Source: Bugulina stolonifera
Lineage: Eukaryota > Bryozoa > Gymnolaemata > Cheilostomatida > Bugulidae
DNA: 64,000 bases
Direction: 5' to 3'
NCBI GenBank assembly: GCA_935421135.1
Contig: OW285194.1
Coordinates: 558,001-622,000, forward strand
The position numbers were made by a program, and so were the translations under genes. The notes below the pieces were generated by a model. That model had not been told where the DNA came from. It ran no database searches and saw nothing but the letters and a program-made list of their open reading frames with translations. Shown here piece by piece: positions 47,270-60,500 of this stretch (positions within the stretch are counted from its first letter, which is position 1; the number at the start of each line of letters is the position of its first letter).

Positions 47270-49557
47270 TCACGTTTGCAATGTTCAGAATGCAAAATTT
47301 GAATGAAAATCAATAAAACATGACTTTGCATGCAATATTCAACTTTGCAAACATCAAACATAATGTCTGATTTGCGATTTTTGACAAATTCACTTGAGGT
47401 ATTAGTTTGTAAACTAGTAGAAGATGTTCAATATTGCATAAAAGTATGTTTTCAGTGTGATTTGTACCAAATTGCTGTCTGTAACAATGTGTTTCATTCA
47501 CTTTTGCAATGTTCAGAATGCATAATTTGAATGAAAATCAATAAAACATGATTTTGCATGCAATGTTTAACTTTGCAAACATGTAAGATAAAGTCAGATT
47601 TGTGATTTTTGTCAAATTCACTTAAGTTATTAGTTTGTAAACTAGTAGAAGATGTTCAGTATTGCATAAAAGTAAGTTTTCAGTGTGTTTTGTACCAAAT
47701 TGCTGTCTGTAACAATGTGTTTCGTTCACTTTTGCAATGTTCAGAATGCATAATTTGAATGAAAATCAATAAAACATGACTTTGCATGCAATATACAACT
47801 TTGCAAACATGTAAGATAATGTCAGATTTGTGATTTTTGTCAAATTCACTTCAGTTATTAGATTGTAAACTAGTAGAAGATGTTCAATATTGCATAAAAG
47901 TAAGTTTTCAGTGTGTTTTGTACCAAATTGCTGTCTGTAACAATGTGTTTCATCCACTTTTGCAATGTTCAGAGGCATAATTTGAATGAAAATAAACAAA
48001 ACATGACTTTGCATGCAATATTCAACTTTGCAAACATGTAAGATGATGTCAGATTGGTGATTTTTGTCAAATTCACTTGAGTTATTAGTTTGCAAACTAG
48101 TAGAAGATGTTCAATATTGCATAAAAGTAAGTTTTCAGTGTGTTTTGTACCAAATTGCTGTCTGTAACAATGTGTTTCATTCACTTTTGCAATGTTCAGA
48201 ATGCATAATTTAAATGAAAATCAATAAAACATGACTTTGCATGCAATATTCAACTTTGCAAACATCAAACATAATGTCTGATTTGTGATTTTTGACAAAT
48301 TCACTTGAGGTATTAGTTTGTAAACTAGTAGAAGATGTTCAATATTGCATAAAAGTATGTTTTCAGTGTGATTTGTACCAAATTGCTGTCTGTAACAATG
48401 TGTTTCATTCACGTTTGCAATGTTCAGAATGCAAAATTTGAATGAAAATCAATAAAACATGACTTTGCATGCAATATTCAACTTTGCAAACATCAAACAT
48501 AATGTCTGATTTGCGATTTTTGACAAATTCACTTGAGGTATTAGTTTGTAAACTAGTAGAAGATGTTCAATATTGCATAAAAGTATGTTTTCAGTGTGAT
48601 TTGTACCAAATTGCTGTCTGTAACAATGTGTTTCATTCACTTTTGCAATGTTCAGAATGCATAATTTGAATGAAAATCAATAAAACATGATTTTGCATGC
48701 AATGTTTAACTTTGCAAACATGTAAGATAAAGTCAGATTTGTGATTTTTGTCAAATTCACTTAAGTTATTAGTTTGTAAACTAGTAGAAGATGTTCAGTA
48801 TTGCATAAAAGTAAGTTTTCAGTGTGTTTTGTACCAAATTGCTGTCTGTAACAATGTGTTTCGTTCACTTTTGCAATGTTCAGAATGCATAATTTGAATG
48901 AAAATCAATAAAACATGACTTTGCATGCAATATACAACTTTGCAAACATGTAAGATAATGTCAGATTTGTGATTTTTGTCAAATTCACTTCAGTTATTAG
49001 ATTGTAAACTAGTAGAAGATGTTCAATATTGCATAAAAGTAAGTTTTCAGTGTGTTTTGTACCAAATTGCTGTCTGTAACAATGTGTTTCATCCACTTTT
49101 GCAATGTTCAGAGGCATAATTTGAATGAAAATAAACAAAACATGACTTTGCATGCAATATTCAACTTTGCAAACATGTAAGATGATGTCAGATTGGTGAT
49201 TTTTGTCAAATTCACTTGAGTTATTAGTTTGCAAACTAGTAGAAGATGTTCAATATTGCATAAAAGTAAGTTTTCAGTGTGTTTTGTACCAAATTGCTGT
49301 CTGTAACAATGTGTTTCATTCACTTTTGCAATGTTCAGAATGCATAATTTAAATGAAAATCAATAAAACATGACTTTGCATGCAATATTCAACTTTGCAA
49401 ACATCAAACATAATGTCTGATTTGTGATTTTTGACAAATTCACTTGAGGTATTAGTTTGTAAACTAGTAGAAGATGTTCAATATTGCATAAAAGTATGTT
49501 TTCAGTGTGATTTGTACCAAATTGCTGTCTGTAACAATGTGTTTCATTCACTTTTGC
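47270..49557 (+). repeat. 1139-bp tandem duplication B2-C2-I/D2-E2-F
   Basis: Five monomers from 47310 recur from 48449, a shift of 1139 bp. The junction monomer at 48221 is F at its front and A at its end (CACGTTTGC, GCAAAATTTG), breakpoint about 48371-48412. In the second copy the F at 49360 is intact and a normal A follows at 49588. Confidence 0.85.
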
Positions 49558-50726
49558 AATGTTCAGAATGCATAATTTGAATGAAAATCAATAAAACATG
49601 ACTTTGCATGCAATATTCAACTTTGCAAACATGTAAGATAATGTCAGATTTGTGATTTTTGTCAAATTCACTTGAGTTATTAGTTTGCAAACTAGTAGAA
49701 GATGTTCAATATTGCATAAAAGTAAGTTTTCAGTGTGTTTTGTACCAAATTGCTGTCTGTAACAATGTGTTTCATTCACGTTTGCAATGTTCAGAATGCA
49801 AAATTTGAATGAAAATCAATAAAACATGACTTTGCATGCAATATTCAACTTTGCAAACATCAAACATAATGTCTGATTTGCGATTTTTGACAAATTCACT
49901 TGAGGTATTAGTTTGTAAACTAGTAGAAGATGTTCAATATTGCATAAAAGTATGTTTTCAGTGTGATTTGTACCAAATTGCTGTCTGTAACAATGTGTTT
50001 CATTCACTTTTGCAATGTTCAGAATGCATAATTTGAATGAAAATCAATAAAACATGATTTTGCATGCAATGTTTAACTTTGCAAACATGTAAGATAAAGT
50101 CAGATTTGTGATTTTTGTCAAATTCACTAAAGTTATTAGTTTGTAAACTAGTAGAAGATGTTCAGTATTGCATAAAAGTAAGTTTTCAGTGTGTTTTGTA
50201 CCAAATTGCTGTCTGTAACAATGTGTTTCGTTCACTTTTGCAATGTTCAGAATGCATAATTTGAATGAAAATCAATAAAACATGACTTTGCATGCAATAT
50301 ACAACTTTGCAAACATGTAAGATAATGTCAGATTTGTGATTTTTGTCAAATTCACTTCAGTTATTAGATTGTAAACTAGTAGAAGATGTTCAATATTGCA
50401 TAAAAGTAAGTTTTCAGTGTGTTTTGTACCAAATTGCTGTCTGTAGCAATGTGTTTCATTCACTTTTGCAATGTTCAGAGGCATAATTTGAATGAAAATA
50501 AACAAAACATGACTTTGCATGCAATATTCAACTTTGCAAACGTGTAAGATGATGTCAGATTGGTGATTTTTGTCAAATTCACTTGAGTTATTAGTTTGTA
50601 AACTAGTAGAAGATGTTTAATATTGCATAAAAGTAAGTTTTCAGTGTGTTTTGTGCCAAATTGCTGTCTGTAACAATGTGTTTCATTCACTTTTGCAATG
50701 TTCAGAATGCATAATTTGAATGAAAA

Positions 50727-51638
50727 TCAATAAAACTTGACTTTGCATGCAATATACAACCTTGCAAACATGTAAGATAATGTCAGATTTGTGATTTTTG
50801 TCAAATTCACTTGAGTTATTAGTTTGTAAACTAGTAGAAGATGTTCAATATTGCATAAAAGTAAGTTTTCAGTGTGTTTTGTACCAAATTGCTGTCTGTA
50901 ACAATGTGTTTCATTCACTTTTGCAATGTTCAGAGTGCAAAATTTGAATGAAACTCAATAAAACTTGACTTTGCATGCAATATACAACTTTGCAAACATG
51001 CAAGATAATGTCAGATTTGTGATTTTTGTCAAATTCACTTGAGTTATTAGTTTGTAAACTAGTAGAAGATGTTTAATATTGCATAAAAGTAAGTTTTCAG
51101 TGTGTTTTGTGCCAAATTGCTGTCTGTAACAATGTGTTTCATTCACTTTTGCAATGTTCAGAATGCATAATTTGAATGAAAATCAATAAAACTTGACTTT
51201 GCATGCAATATACAACCTTGCAAACATGTAAGATAATGTCAGATTTGTGATTTTTGTCAAATTCACTTGAGTTATTAGTTTGTAAACTAGTAGAAGATGT
51301 TCAATATTGCATAAAAGTAAGTTTTCAGTGTGTTTTGTACCAAATTGCTGTCTGTAACAATGTGTTTCATTCACTTTTGCAATGTTCAGAGTGCAAAATT
51401 TGAATGAAACTCAATAAAACTTGACTTTGCATGCAATATACAACTTTGCAAACATGCAAGATAATGTCAGATTTGTGATTTTTGTCAAATTCACTTGAGT
51501 TATTAGTTTGTAAACTAGTAGAAGATGTTCAATATTGCATAAAAGTAAGTTTTCAGTGTGTTTTGTACCAAATTGCTGTCTGTAACAATGTGTTTCATTC
51601 ACTTTTGCAATGTTCAGAATGCATAATTTGAATGAAAA
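50727..51638 (+). repeat. 456-bp dimer J'-D4 / J'-D3
   Basis: J'-D4 (50727-51182) and J'-D3 (51183-51638) form a dimer repeat of 456 bp. The same two dimers occur at 53233-54144 and 57791-58702 as passengers of the larger duplications. D4 differs from D3 by an E3-type second half. Confidence 0.8.
50955..51182 (+). repeat. Class D4 monomer, D3/E3 chimera (exemplar)
   Basis: The first half is class D (CTTGAC, ACATGCAAG). The second half has GATGTTTAATATTG and TTTTGTGCC, which are specific to E1/E3. Copies start at 50955, 53461 and 58019, each flanked by J' monomers. It is part of a J'-D dimer amplified once in the right-hand domain and then copied by the 2506- and 4558-bp duplications. The 58019 copy has GCAACATTTG just upstream, a private change. 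Confidence 0.82.
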
Positions 51639-52322
51639 TCAATAAAACATGACTTTGCATGCAATATACAACTTTGCAAACATGTAAGATAATGGCAGAT
51701 TGGTGATTTTTGTCAAATTCACTTGAGTTATTAGTTTGCAAACTAGTAGAAGATGTTCAATATTGCATAAAAGTAAGTTTTCAGTGTGTTTTGTACCAAA
51801 TTGCTGTCTGTAACAATGTGTTTCATTCACTTTTGCAATGTTCAGAATGCATAATTTAAATGAAAATCAATAAAACATGACTTTGCATGCAATATTCAAC
51901 TTTGCAAACATGTAAGATAATGTCAGATTTGTGATTTTTGTCAAATTCACTTGAGTTATTAGTTTGCAAACTAGTAGAAGATGTTCAATATTGCATAAAA
52001 GTAAGTTTTCAGTGTGTTTTGTACCAAATTGCTGTCTGTAACAATGTGTTTCATTCACGTTTGCAATGTTCAGAATGCAAAATTTGAATGAAAATCAATA
52101 AAACATGACTTTGCATGCAATATTCAACTTTGCAAACATCAAACATAATGTCTGATTTGCGATTTTTGACAAATTCACTTGAGGTATTAGTTTGTAAACT
52201 AGTAGAAGATGTTCAATATTGCATAAAAGTATGTTTTCAGTGTGATTTGTACCAAATTGCTGTCTGTAACAATGTGTTTCATTCACTTTTGCAATGTTCA
52301 GAATGCATAATTTGAATGAAAA

Positions 52323-52550
52323 TCAATAAAACATGATTTTGCATGCAATGTTTAACTTTGCAAACATGTAAGATAAAGTCAGATTTGTGATTTTTGTCAA
52401 ATTCACTTCAGTTATTAGATTGTAAACTAGTAGAAGATGTTCAATATTGCATAAAAGTAAGTTTTCAGTGTGTTTTGTACCAAATTGCTGTCTGTAACAA
52501 TGTGTTTCATCCACTTTTGCAATGTTCAGAGGCATAATTTGAATGAAAAT
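52323..52550 (+). repeat. C2/I/D2 three-way chimeric monomer
   Basis: The head is C2 (GATTTTGCATGC, CAATGTTTAAC, AGATAAAG). The middle is I (CACTTCAG, GATTGTAAAC). The tail is D2 (TTTCATCCAC, GAGGCAT), followed by E2. Copies lie at 54829 and 59387. The likely path is the I/D2 form seen at 47766 and 48905, then fusion with the preceding C2, with loss of one monomer. Confidence 0.78.
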
Positions 52551-52985
52551 AAACAAAACATGACTTTGCATGCAATATTCAACTTTGCAAACATGTAAGA
52601 TGATGTCAGATTGGTGATTTTTGTCAAATTCACTTGAGTTATTAGTTTGCAAACTAGAAGAAGATGTTCAATATTGCATAAAAGTAAGTTTTCAGTGTGT
52701 TTTGTACCAAATTGCTGTCTGTAACAATGTGTTTCATTCACTTTTGCAATGTTCAGAATGCATAATTTAAATGAAAATCAATAAAACATGACTTTGCATG
52801 CAATATTCAACTTTGCAAACATCAAACATAATGTCTGATTTGTGATTTTTGACGAATTCACTTGAGGTATTAGTTTGTAAACTAGTAGAAGATGGTCAAT
52901 ATTGCATAAAAGTATGTTTTCAGTGTGATTTGTACCAAATTGCTGTCTGTAACAATGTGTTTCATTCACTTTTGCAATGTTCAGA

Positions 52986-55900
52986 GGCATAATTTGAATG
53001 AAAATAAACAAAACATGACTTTGCATGCAATATTCAACTTTGCAAACGTGTAAGATGATGTCAGATTGGTGATTTTTGTCAAATTCACTTGAGTTATTAG
53101 TTTGTAAACTAGTAGAAGATGTTTAATATTGCATAAAAGTAAGTTTTCAGTGTGTTTTGTGCCAAATTGCTGTCTGTAACAATGTGTTTCATTCACTTTT
53201 GCAATGTTCAGAATGCATAATTTGAATGAAAATCAATAAAACTTGACTTTGCATGCAATATACAACCTTGCAAACATGTAAGATAATGTCAGATTTGTGA
53301 TTTTTGTCAAATTCACTTGAGTTATTAGTTTGTAAACTAGTAGAAGATGTTCAATATTGCATAAAAGTAAGTTTTCAGTGTGTTTTGTACCAAATTGCTG
53401 TCTGTAACAATGTGTTTCATTCACTTTTGCAATGTTCAGAGTGCAAAATTTGAATGAAACTCAATAAAACTTGACTTTGCATGCAATATACAACTTTGCA
53501 AACATGCAAGATAATGTCAGATTTGTGATTTTTGTCAAATTCACTTGAGTTATTAGTTTGTAAACTAGTAGAAGATGTTTAATATTGCATAAAAGTAAGT
53601 TTTCAGTGTGTTTTGTGCCAAATTGCTGTCTGTAACAATGTGTTTCATTCACTTTTGCAATGTTCAGAATGCATAATTTGAATGAAAATCAATAAAACTT
53701 GACTTTGCATGCAATATACAACCTTGCAAACATGTAAGATAATGTCAGATTTGTGATTTTTGTCAAATTCACTTGAGTTATTAGTTTGTAAACTAGTAGA
53801 AGATGTTCAATATTGCATAAAAGTAAGTTTTCAGTGTGTTTTGTACCAAATTGCTGTCTGTAACAATGTGTTTCATTCACTTTTGCAATGTTCAGAGTGC
53901 AAAATTTGAATGAAACTCAATAAAACTTGACTTTGCATGCAATATACAACTTTGCAAACATGCAAGATAATGTCAGATTTGTGATTTTTGTCAAATTCAC
54001 TTGAGTTATTAGTTTGTAAACTAGTAGAAGATGTTCAATATTGCATAAAAGTAAGTTTTCAGTGTGTTTTGTACCAAATTGCTGTCTGTAACAATGTGTT
54101 TCATTCACTTTTGCAATGTTCAGAATGCATAATTTGAATGAAAATCAATAAAACATGACTTTGCATGCAATATACAACTTTGCAAACATGTAAGATAATG
54201 GCAGATTGGTGATTTTTGTCAAATTCACTTGAGTTATTAGTTTGCAAACTAGTAGAAGATGTTCAATATTGCATAAAAGTAAGTTTTCAGTGTGTTTTGT
54301 ACCAAATTGCTGTCTGTAACAATGTGTTTCATTCACTTTTGCAATGTTCAGAATGCATAATTTAAATGAAAATCAATAAAACATGACTTTGCATGCAATA
54401 TTCAACTTTGCAAACATGTAAGATAATGTCAGATTTGTGATTTTTGTCAAATTCACTTGAGTTATTAGTTTGCAAACTAGTAGAAGATGTTCAATATTGC
54501 ATAAAAGTAAGTTTTCAGTGTGTTTTGTACCAAATTGCTGTCTGTAACAATGTGTTTCATTCACGTTTGCAATGTTCAGAATGCAAAATTTGAATGAAAA
54601 TCAATAAAACATGACTTTGCATGCAATATTCAACTTTGCAAACATCAAACATAATGTCTGATTTGCGATTTTTGACAAATTCACTTGAGGTATTAGTTTG
54701 TAAACTAGTAGAAGATGTTCAATATTGCATAAAAGTATGTTTTCAGTGTGATTTGTACCAAATTGCTGTCTGTAACAATGTGTTTCATTCACTTTTGCAA
54801 TGTTCAGAATGCATAATTTGAATGAAAATCAATAAAACATGATTTTGCATGCAATGTTTAACTTTGCAAACATGTAAGATAAAGTCAGATTTGTGATTTT
54901 TGTCAAATTCACTTCAGTTATTAGATTGTAAACTAGTAGAAGATGTTCAATATTGCATAAAAGTAAGTTTTCAGTGTGTTTTGTACCAAATTGCTGTCTG
55001 TAACAATGTGTTTCATCCACTTTTGCAATGTTCAGAGGCATAATTTGAATGAAAATAAACAAAACATGACTTTGCATGCAATATTCAACTTTGCAAACAT
55101 GTAAGATGATGTCAGATTGGTGATTTTTGTCAAATTCACTTGAGTTATTAGTTTGCAAACTAGAAGAAGATGTTCAATATTGCATAAAAGTAAGTTTTCA
55201 GTGTGTTTTGTACCAAATTGCTGTCTGTAACAATGTGTTTCATTCACTTTTGCAATGTTCAGAATGCATAATTTAAATGAAAATCAATAAAACATGACTT
55301 TGCATGCAATATTCAACTTTGCAAACATCAAACATAATGTCTGATTTGTGATTTTTGACGAATTCACTTGAGGTATTAGTTTGTAAACTAGTAGAAGATG
55401 GTCAATATTGCATAAAAGTATGTTTTCAGTGTGATTTGTACCAAATTGCTGTCTGTAACAATGTGTTTCATTCACTTTTGCAATGTTCAGAATGCATAAT
55501 TTAAATGAAAATCAATAAAACATGACTTTGCATGCAATATTCAACTTTGCAAACATCAAACATAATGTCTGATTTGTGATTTTTGACGAATTCACTTGAG
55601 GTATTAGTTTGTAAACTAGTAGAAGATGTTCAATATTGCATAAAAGTATGTTTTCAGTGTGATTTGTACCAAATTGCTGTCTGTAACAATGTGTTTCATT
55701 CACTTTTGCAATGTTCAGAATGCATAATTTGAATGAAAATCAATAAAACATGACTTTGCATGCAATATTCAACTTTGCAAACATGTAAGATAATGTCAGA
55801 TTTGTGATTTTTGTCAAATTCACTTGAGTTATTAGTTTACAAACTAGTAGAAGATGTTCAATATTGCATAAAAGTAAGTTTTCAGTGTGTTTTGTACCAA

Positions 55901-57299
55901 ATTGCTGTCTGTAACAATGTGTTTCATTCACTTTTGCAATGTTCAGAGTGCAAAATTTGAATGAAACTCAATAAAACTTGACTTTGCATGCAATATACAA
56001 CTTTGCAAACATGCAAGATAATGTCAGATTTGTGATTTTTGTCAAATTCACTTGAGTTATTAGTTTGTAAACTAGTAGAAGATGTTCAATATTGCATAAA
56101 AGTAAGTTTTCAGTGTGTTTTGTACCAAATTGCTGTCTGTAACAATGTGTTTCATTCACTTTTGCAATGTTCAGAATGCATAATTTGAATGAAAATCAAT
56201 AAAACATGACTTTGCATGCAATATACAACTTTGCAAACATGTAAGATAATGGCAGATTTGTGATTTTTGTCAAATTCACTTGAGTTATTAGTTTGGAAAC
56301 TAGTAGAAGATGTTCAATATTGCATAAAAGTAAGTTTTCAGTGTGTTTTGTACCAAATTGCTGTCTGTAACAATGTGTTTCATTCACTTTTGCAATGTTC
56401 AGAATGCATAATTTGAATGAAAATCAATAAAACATGACTTTGCATGCAATATTCAACTTTGCAAACATGTAAGATAATGTCAGATTTGTGATTTTTGTCA
56501 AATTCACTTGAGTTATTAGTTTGCAAACTAGTAGAAGATGTTCAATATTGCATAAAAGTAAGTTTTCAGTGTGTTTTGTACCAAATTGCTGTCTGTAACA
56601 ATGTGTTTCATTCACGTTTGCAATGTTCAGAATGCAAAATTTGAATGAAAATCAATAAAACATGACTTTGCATGCAATATTCAACTTTGCAAACATCAAA
56701 CATAATGTCTGATTTGCGATTTTTGACAAATTCACTTGAGGTATTAGTTTGTAAACTAGTAGAAGATGTTCAATATTGCATAAAAGTATGTTTTCAGTGT
56801 GATTTGTACCAAATTGCTGTCTGTAACAATGTGTTTCATTCACTTTTGCAATGTTCAGAATGCATGATTTGAATGAAAATCAATAAAACATGACTTTGCA
56901 TGCAATATTCAACTTTGCAAACATCAAACATAATGTCTGATTTGTGATTTTTGACGAATTCACTTGAGGTATTAGTTTGTAAACTAGTAGAAGATGTTCA
57001 ATATTGCATAAAAGTATGTTTTCAGTGTGATTTGTACCAAATTGCTGTCTGTAACAAGGTGTTTCATTCACTTTTGCAATGTTCAGAATGCATAATTTGA
57101 ATGAAAATCAATAAAACATGACTTTGCATGCAATATTCAACTTTGCAAACATGTAAGATAATGTCAGATTTGTGATTTTTGTCAAATTCACTTGAGTTAT
57201 TAGTTTGCAAACTAGTAGAAGATGTTCAATATTGCATAAAAGTAAGTTTTCAGTGTGTTTTGTACCAAATTGCTGTCTGTAACAATGTGTTTCATTCAC
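52986..57299 (+). repeat. 4558-bp repeat, copy 1 (about 19 monomers)
   Basis: E3 J' D4 J' D3 S' A B2 C2/I/D2 E2 F_S F_S A D3 S A B1 F_S A, from 53005 to the A at 57108. Each monomer has a partner 4558 bp downstream. Marks shared include AACAAGGTG (56880/61438) and GATGGTC (55284/59842). TTTACAAAC in the A at 55740 is private to this copy. The first A ends CACGTTTGC, the second CACTTTTGC, which sets the right limit. Confidence 0.87.
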
Positions 57300-57543
57300 G
57301 TTTGCAATGTTCAGAATGCAAAATTTGAATGAAAATCAATAAAACATGACTTTGCATGCAATATACAACTTTGCAAACATGTAAGATAATGTCAGATTTG
57401 TGATTTTTGTCAAATTCACTTCAGTTATTAGATTGTAAACTAGTAGAAGATGTTCAATATTGCATAAAAGTAAGTTTTCAGTGTGTTTTGTACCAAATTG
57501 CTGTCTGTAGCAATGTGTTTCATTCACTTTTGCAATGTTCAGA

Positions 57544-60500
57544 GGCATAATTTGAATGAAAATAAACAAAACATGACTTTGCATGCAATATTCAACTTTG
57601 CAAACGTGTAAGATGATGTCAGATTGGTGATTTTTGTCAAATTCACTTGAGTTATTAGTTTGTAAACTAGTAGAAGATGTTTAATATTGCATAAAAGTAA
57701 GTTTTCAGTGTGTTTTGTGCCAAATTGCTGTCTGTAACAATGTGTTTCATTCACTTTTGCAATGTTCAGAATGCATAATTTGAATGAAAATCAATAAAAC
57801 TTGACTTTGCATGCAATATACAACCTTGCAAACATGTAAGATAATGTCAGATTTGTGATTTTTGTCAAATTCACTTGAGTTATTAGTTTGTAAACTAGTA
57901 GAAGATGTTCAATATTGCATAAAAGTAAGTTTTCAGTGTGTTTTGTACCAAATTGCTGTCTGTAACAATGTGTTTCATTCACTTTTGCAATGTTCAGAGT
58001 GCAACATTTGAATGAAACTCAATAAAACTTGACTTTGCATGCAATATACAACTTTGCAAACATGCAAGATAATGTCAGATTTGTGATTTTTGTCAAATTC
58101 ACTTGAGTTATTAGTTTGTAAACTAGTAGAAGATGTTTAATATTGCATAAAAGTAAGTTTTCAGTGTGTTTTGTGCCAAATTGCTGTCTGTAACAATGTG
58201 TTTCATTCACTTTTGCAATGTTCAGAATGCATAATTTGAATGAAAATCAATAAAACTTGACTTTGCATGCAATATACAACCTTGCAAACATGTAAGATAA
58301 TGTCAGATTTGTGATTTTTGTCAAATTCACTTGAGTTATTAGTTTGTAAACTAGTAGAAGATGTTCAATATTGCATAAAAGTAAGTTTTCAGTGTGTTTT
58401 GTACCAAATTGCTGTCTGTAACAATGTGTTTCATTCACTTTTGCAATGTTCAGAGTGCAAAATTTGAATGAAACTCAATAAAACTTGACTTTGCATGCAA
58501 TATACAACTTTGCAAACATGCAAGATAATGTCAGATTTGTGATTTTTGTCAAATTCACTTGAGTTATTAGTTTGTAAACTAGTAGAAGATGTTCAATATT
58601 GCATAAAAGTAAGTTTTCAGTGTGTTTTGTACCAAATTGCTGTCTGTAACAATGTGTTTCATTCACTTTTGCAATGTTCAGAATGCATAATTTGAATGAA
58701 AATCAATAAAACATGACTTTGCATGCAATATACAACTTTGCAAACATGTAAGATAATGGCAGATTGGTGATTTTTGTCAAATTCACTTGAGTTATTAGTT
58801 TGCAAACTAGTAGAAGATGTTCAATATTGCATAAAAGTAAGTTTTCAGTGTGTTTTGTACCAAATTGCTGTCTGTAACAATGTGTTTCATTCACTTTTGC
58901 AATGTTCAGAATGCATAATTTAAATGAAAATCAATAAAACATGACTTTGCATGCAATATTCAACTTTGCAAACATGTAAGATAATGTCAGATTTGTGATT
59001 TTTGTCAAATTCACTTGAGTTATTAGTTTGCAAACTAGTAGAAGATGTTCAATATTGCATAAAAGTAAGTTTTCAGTGTGTTTTGTACCAAATTGCTGTC
59101 TGTAACAATGTGTTTCATTCACGTTTGCAATGTTCAGAATGCAAAATTTGAATGAAAATCAATAAAACATGACTTTGCATGCAATATTCAACTTTGCAAA
59201 CATCAAACATAATGTCTGATTTGCGATTTTTGACAAATTCACTTGAGGTATTAGTTTGTAAACTAGTAGAAGATGTTCAATATTGCATAAAAGTATGTTT
59301 TCAGTGTGATTTGTACCAAATTGCTGTCTGTAACAATGTGTTTCATTCACTTTTGCAATGTTCAGAATGCATAATTTGAATGAAAATCAATAAAACATGA
59401 TTTTGCATGCAATGTTTAACTTTGCAAACATGTAAGATAAAGTCAGATTTGTGATTTTTGTCAAATTCACTTCAGTTATTAGATTGTAAACTAGTAGAAG
59501 ATGTTCAATATTGCATAAAAGTAAGTTTTCAGTGTGTTTTGTACCAAATTGCTGTCTGTAACAATGTGTTTCATCCACTTTTGCAATGTTCAGAGGCATA
59601 ATTTGAATGAAAATAAACAAAACATGACTTTGCATGCAATATTCAACTTTGCAAACATGTAAGATGATGTCAGATTGGTGATTTTTGTCAAATTCACTTG
59701 AGTTATTAGTTTGCAAACTAGAAGAAGATGTTCAATATTGCATAAAAGTAAGTTTTCAGTGTGTTTTGTACCAAATTGCTGTCTGTAACAATGTGTTTCA
59801 TTCACTTTTGCAATGTTCAGAATGCATAATTTAAATGAAAATCAATAAAACATGACTTTGCATGCAATATTCAACTTTGCAAACATCAAACATAATGTCT
59901 GATTTGTGATTTTTGACGAATTCACTTGAGGTATTAGTTTGTAAACTAGTAGAAGATGGTCAATATTGCATAAAAGTATGTTTTCAGTGTGATTTGTACC
60001 AAATTGCTGTCTGTAACAATGTGTTTCATTCACTTTTGCAATGTTCAGAATGCATAATTTAAATGAAAATCAATAAAACATGACTTTGCATGCAATATTC
60101 AACTTTGCAAACATCAAACATAATGTCTGATTTGTGATTTTTGACGAATTCACTTGAGGTATTAGTTTGTAAACTAGTAGAAGATGTTCAATATTGCATA
60201 AAAGTATGTTTTCAGTGTGATTTGTACCAAATTGCTGTCTGTAACAATGTGTTTCATTCACTTTTGCAATGTTCAGAATGCATAATTTGAATGAAAATCA
60301 ATAAAACATGACTTTGCATGCAATATTCAACTTTGCAAACATGTAAGATAATGTCAGATTTGTGATTTTTGTCAAATTCACTTGAGTTATTAGTTTGCAA
60401 ACTAGTAGAAGATGTTCAATATTGCATAAAAGTAAGTTTTCAGTGTGTTTTGTACCAAATTGCTGTCTGTAACAATGTGTTTCATTCACTTTTGCAATGT

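Larger units (their letters stand above)
50480..55480 (+). repeat. 2506-bp tandem duplication (11 monomers)
   Basis: E3-J'-D4-J'-D3-S'-A-B2-C2/I/D2-E2-F_S starts at 50499 and again at 53005, a shift of 2506 bp. The join lies near the tail of the F_S at 52778, which ends GAGGCAT like an I monomer instead of GCATAATTTAAATG as at 55284. Shared marks include CTAGAAGAAG (52550/55056) and GATGGTC (52778/55284). Confidence 0.87.
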
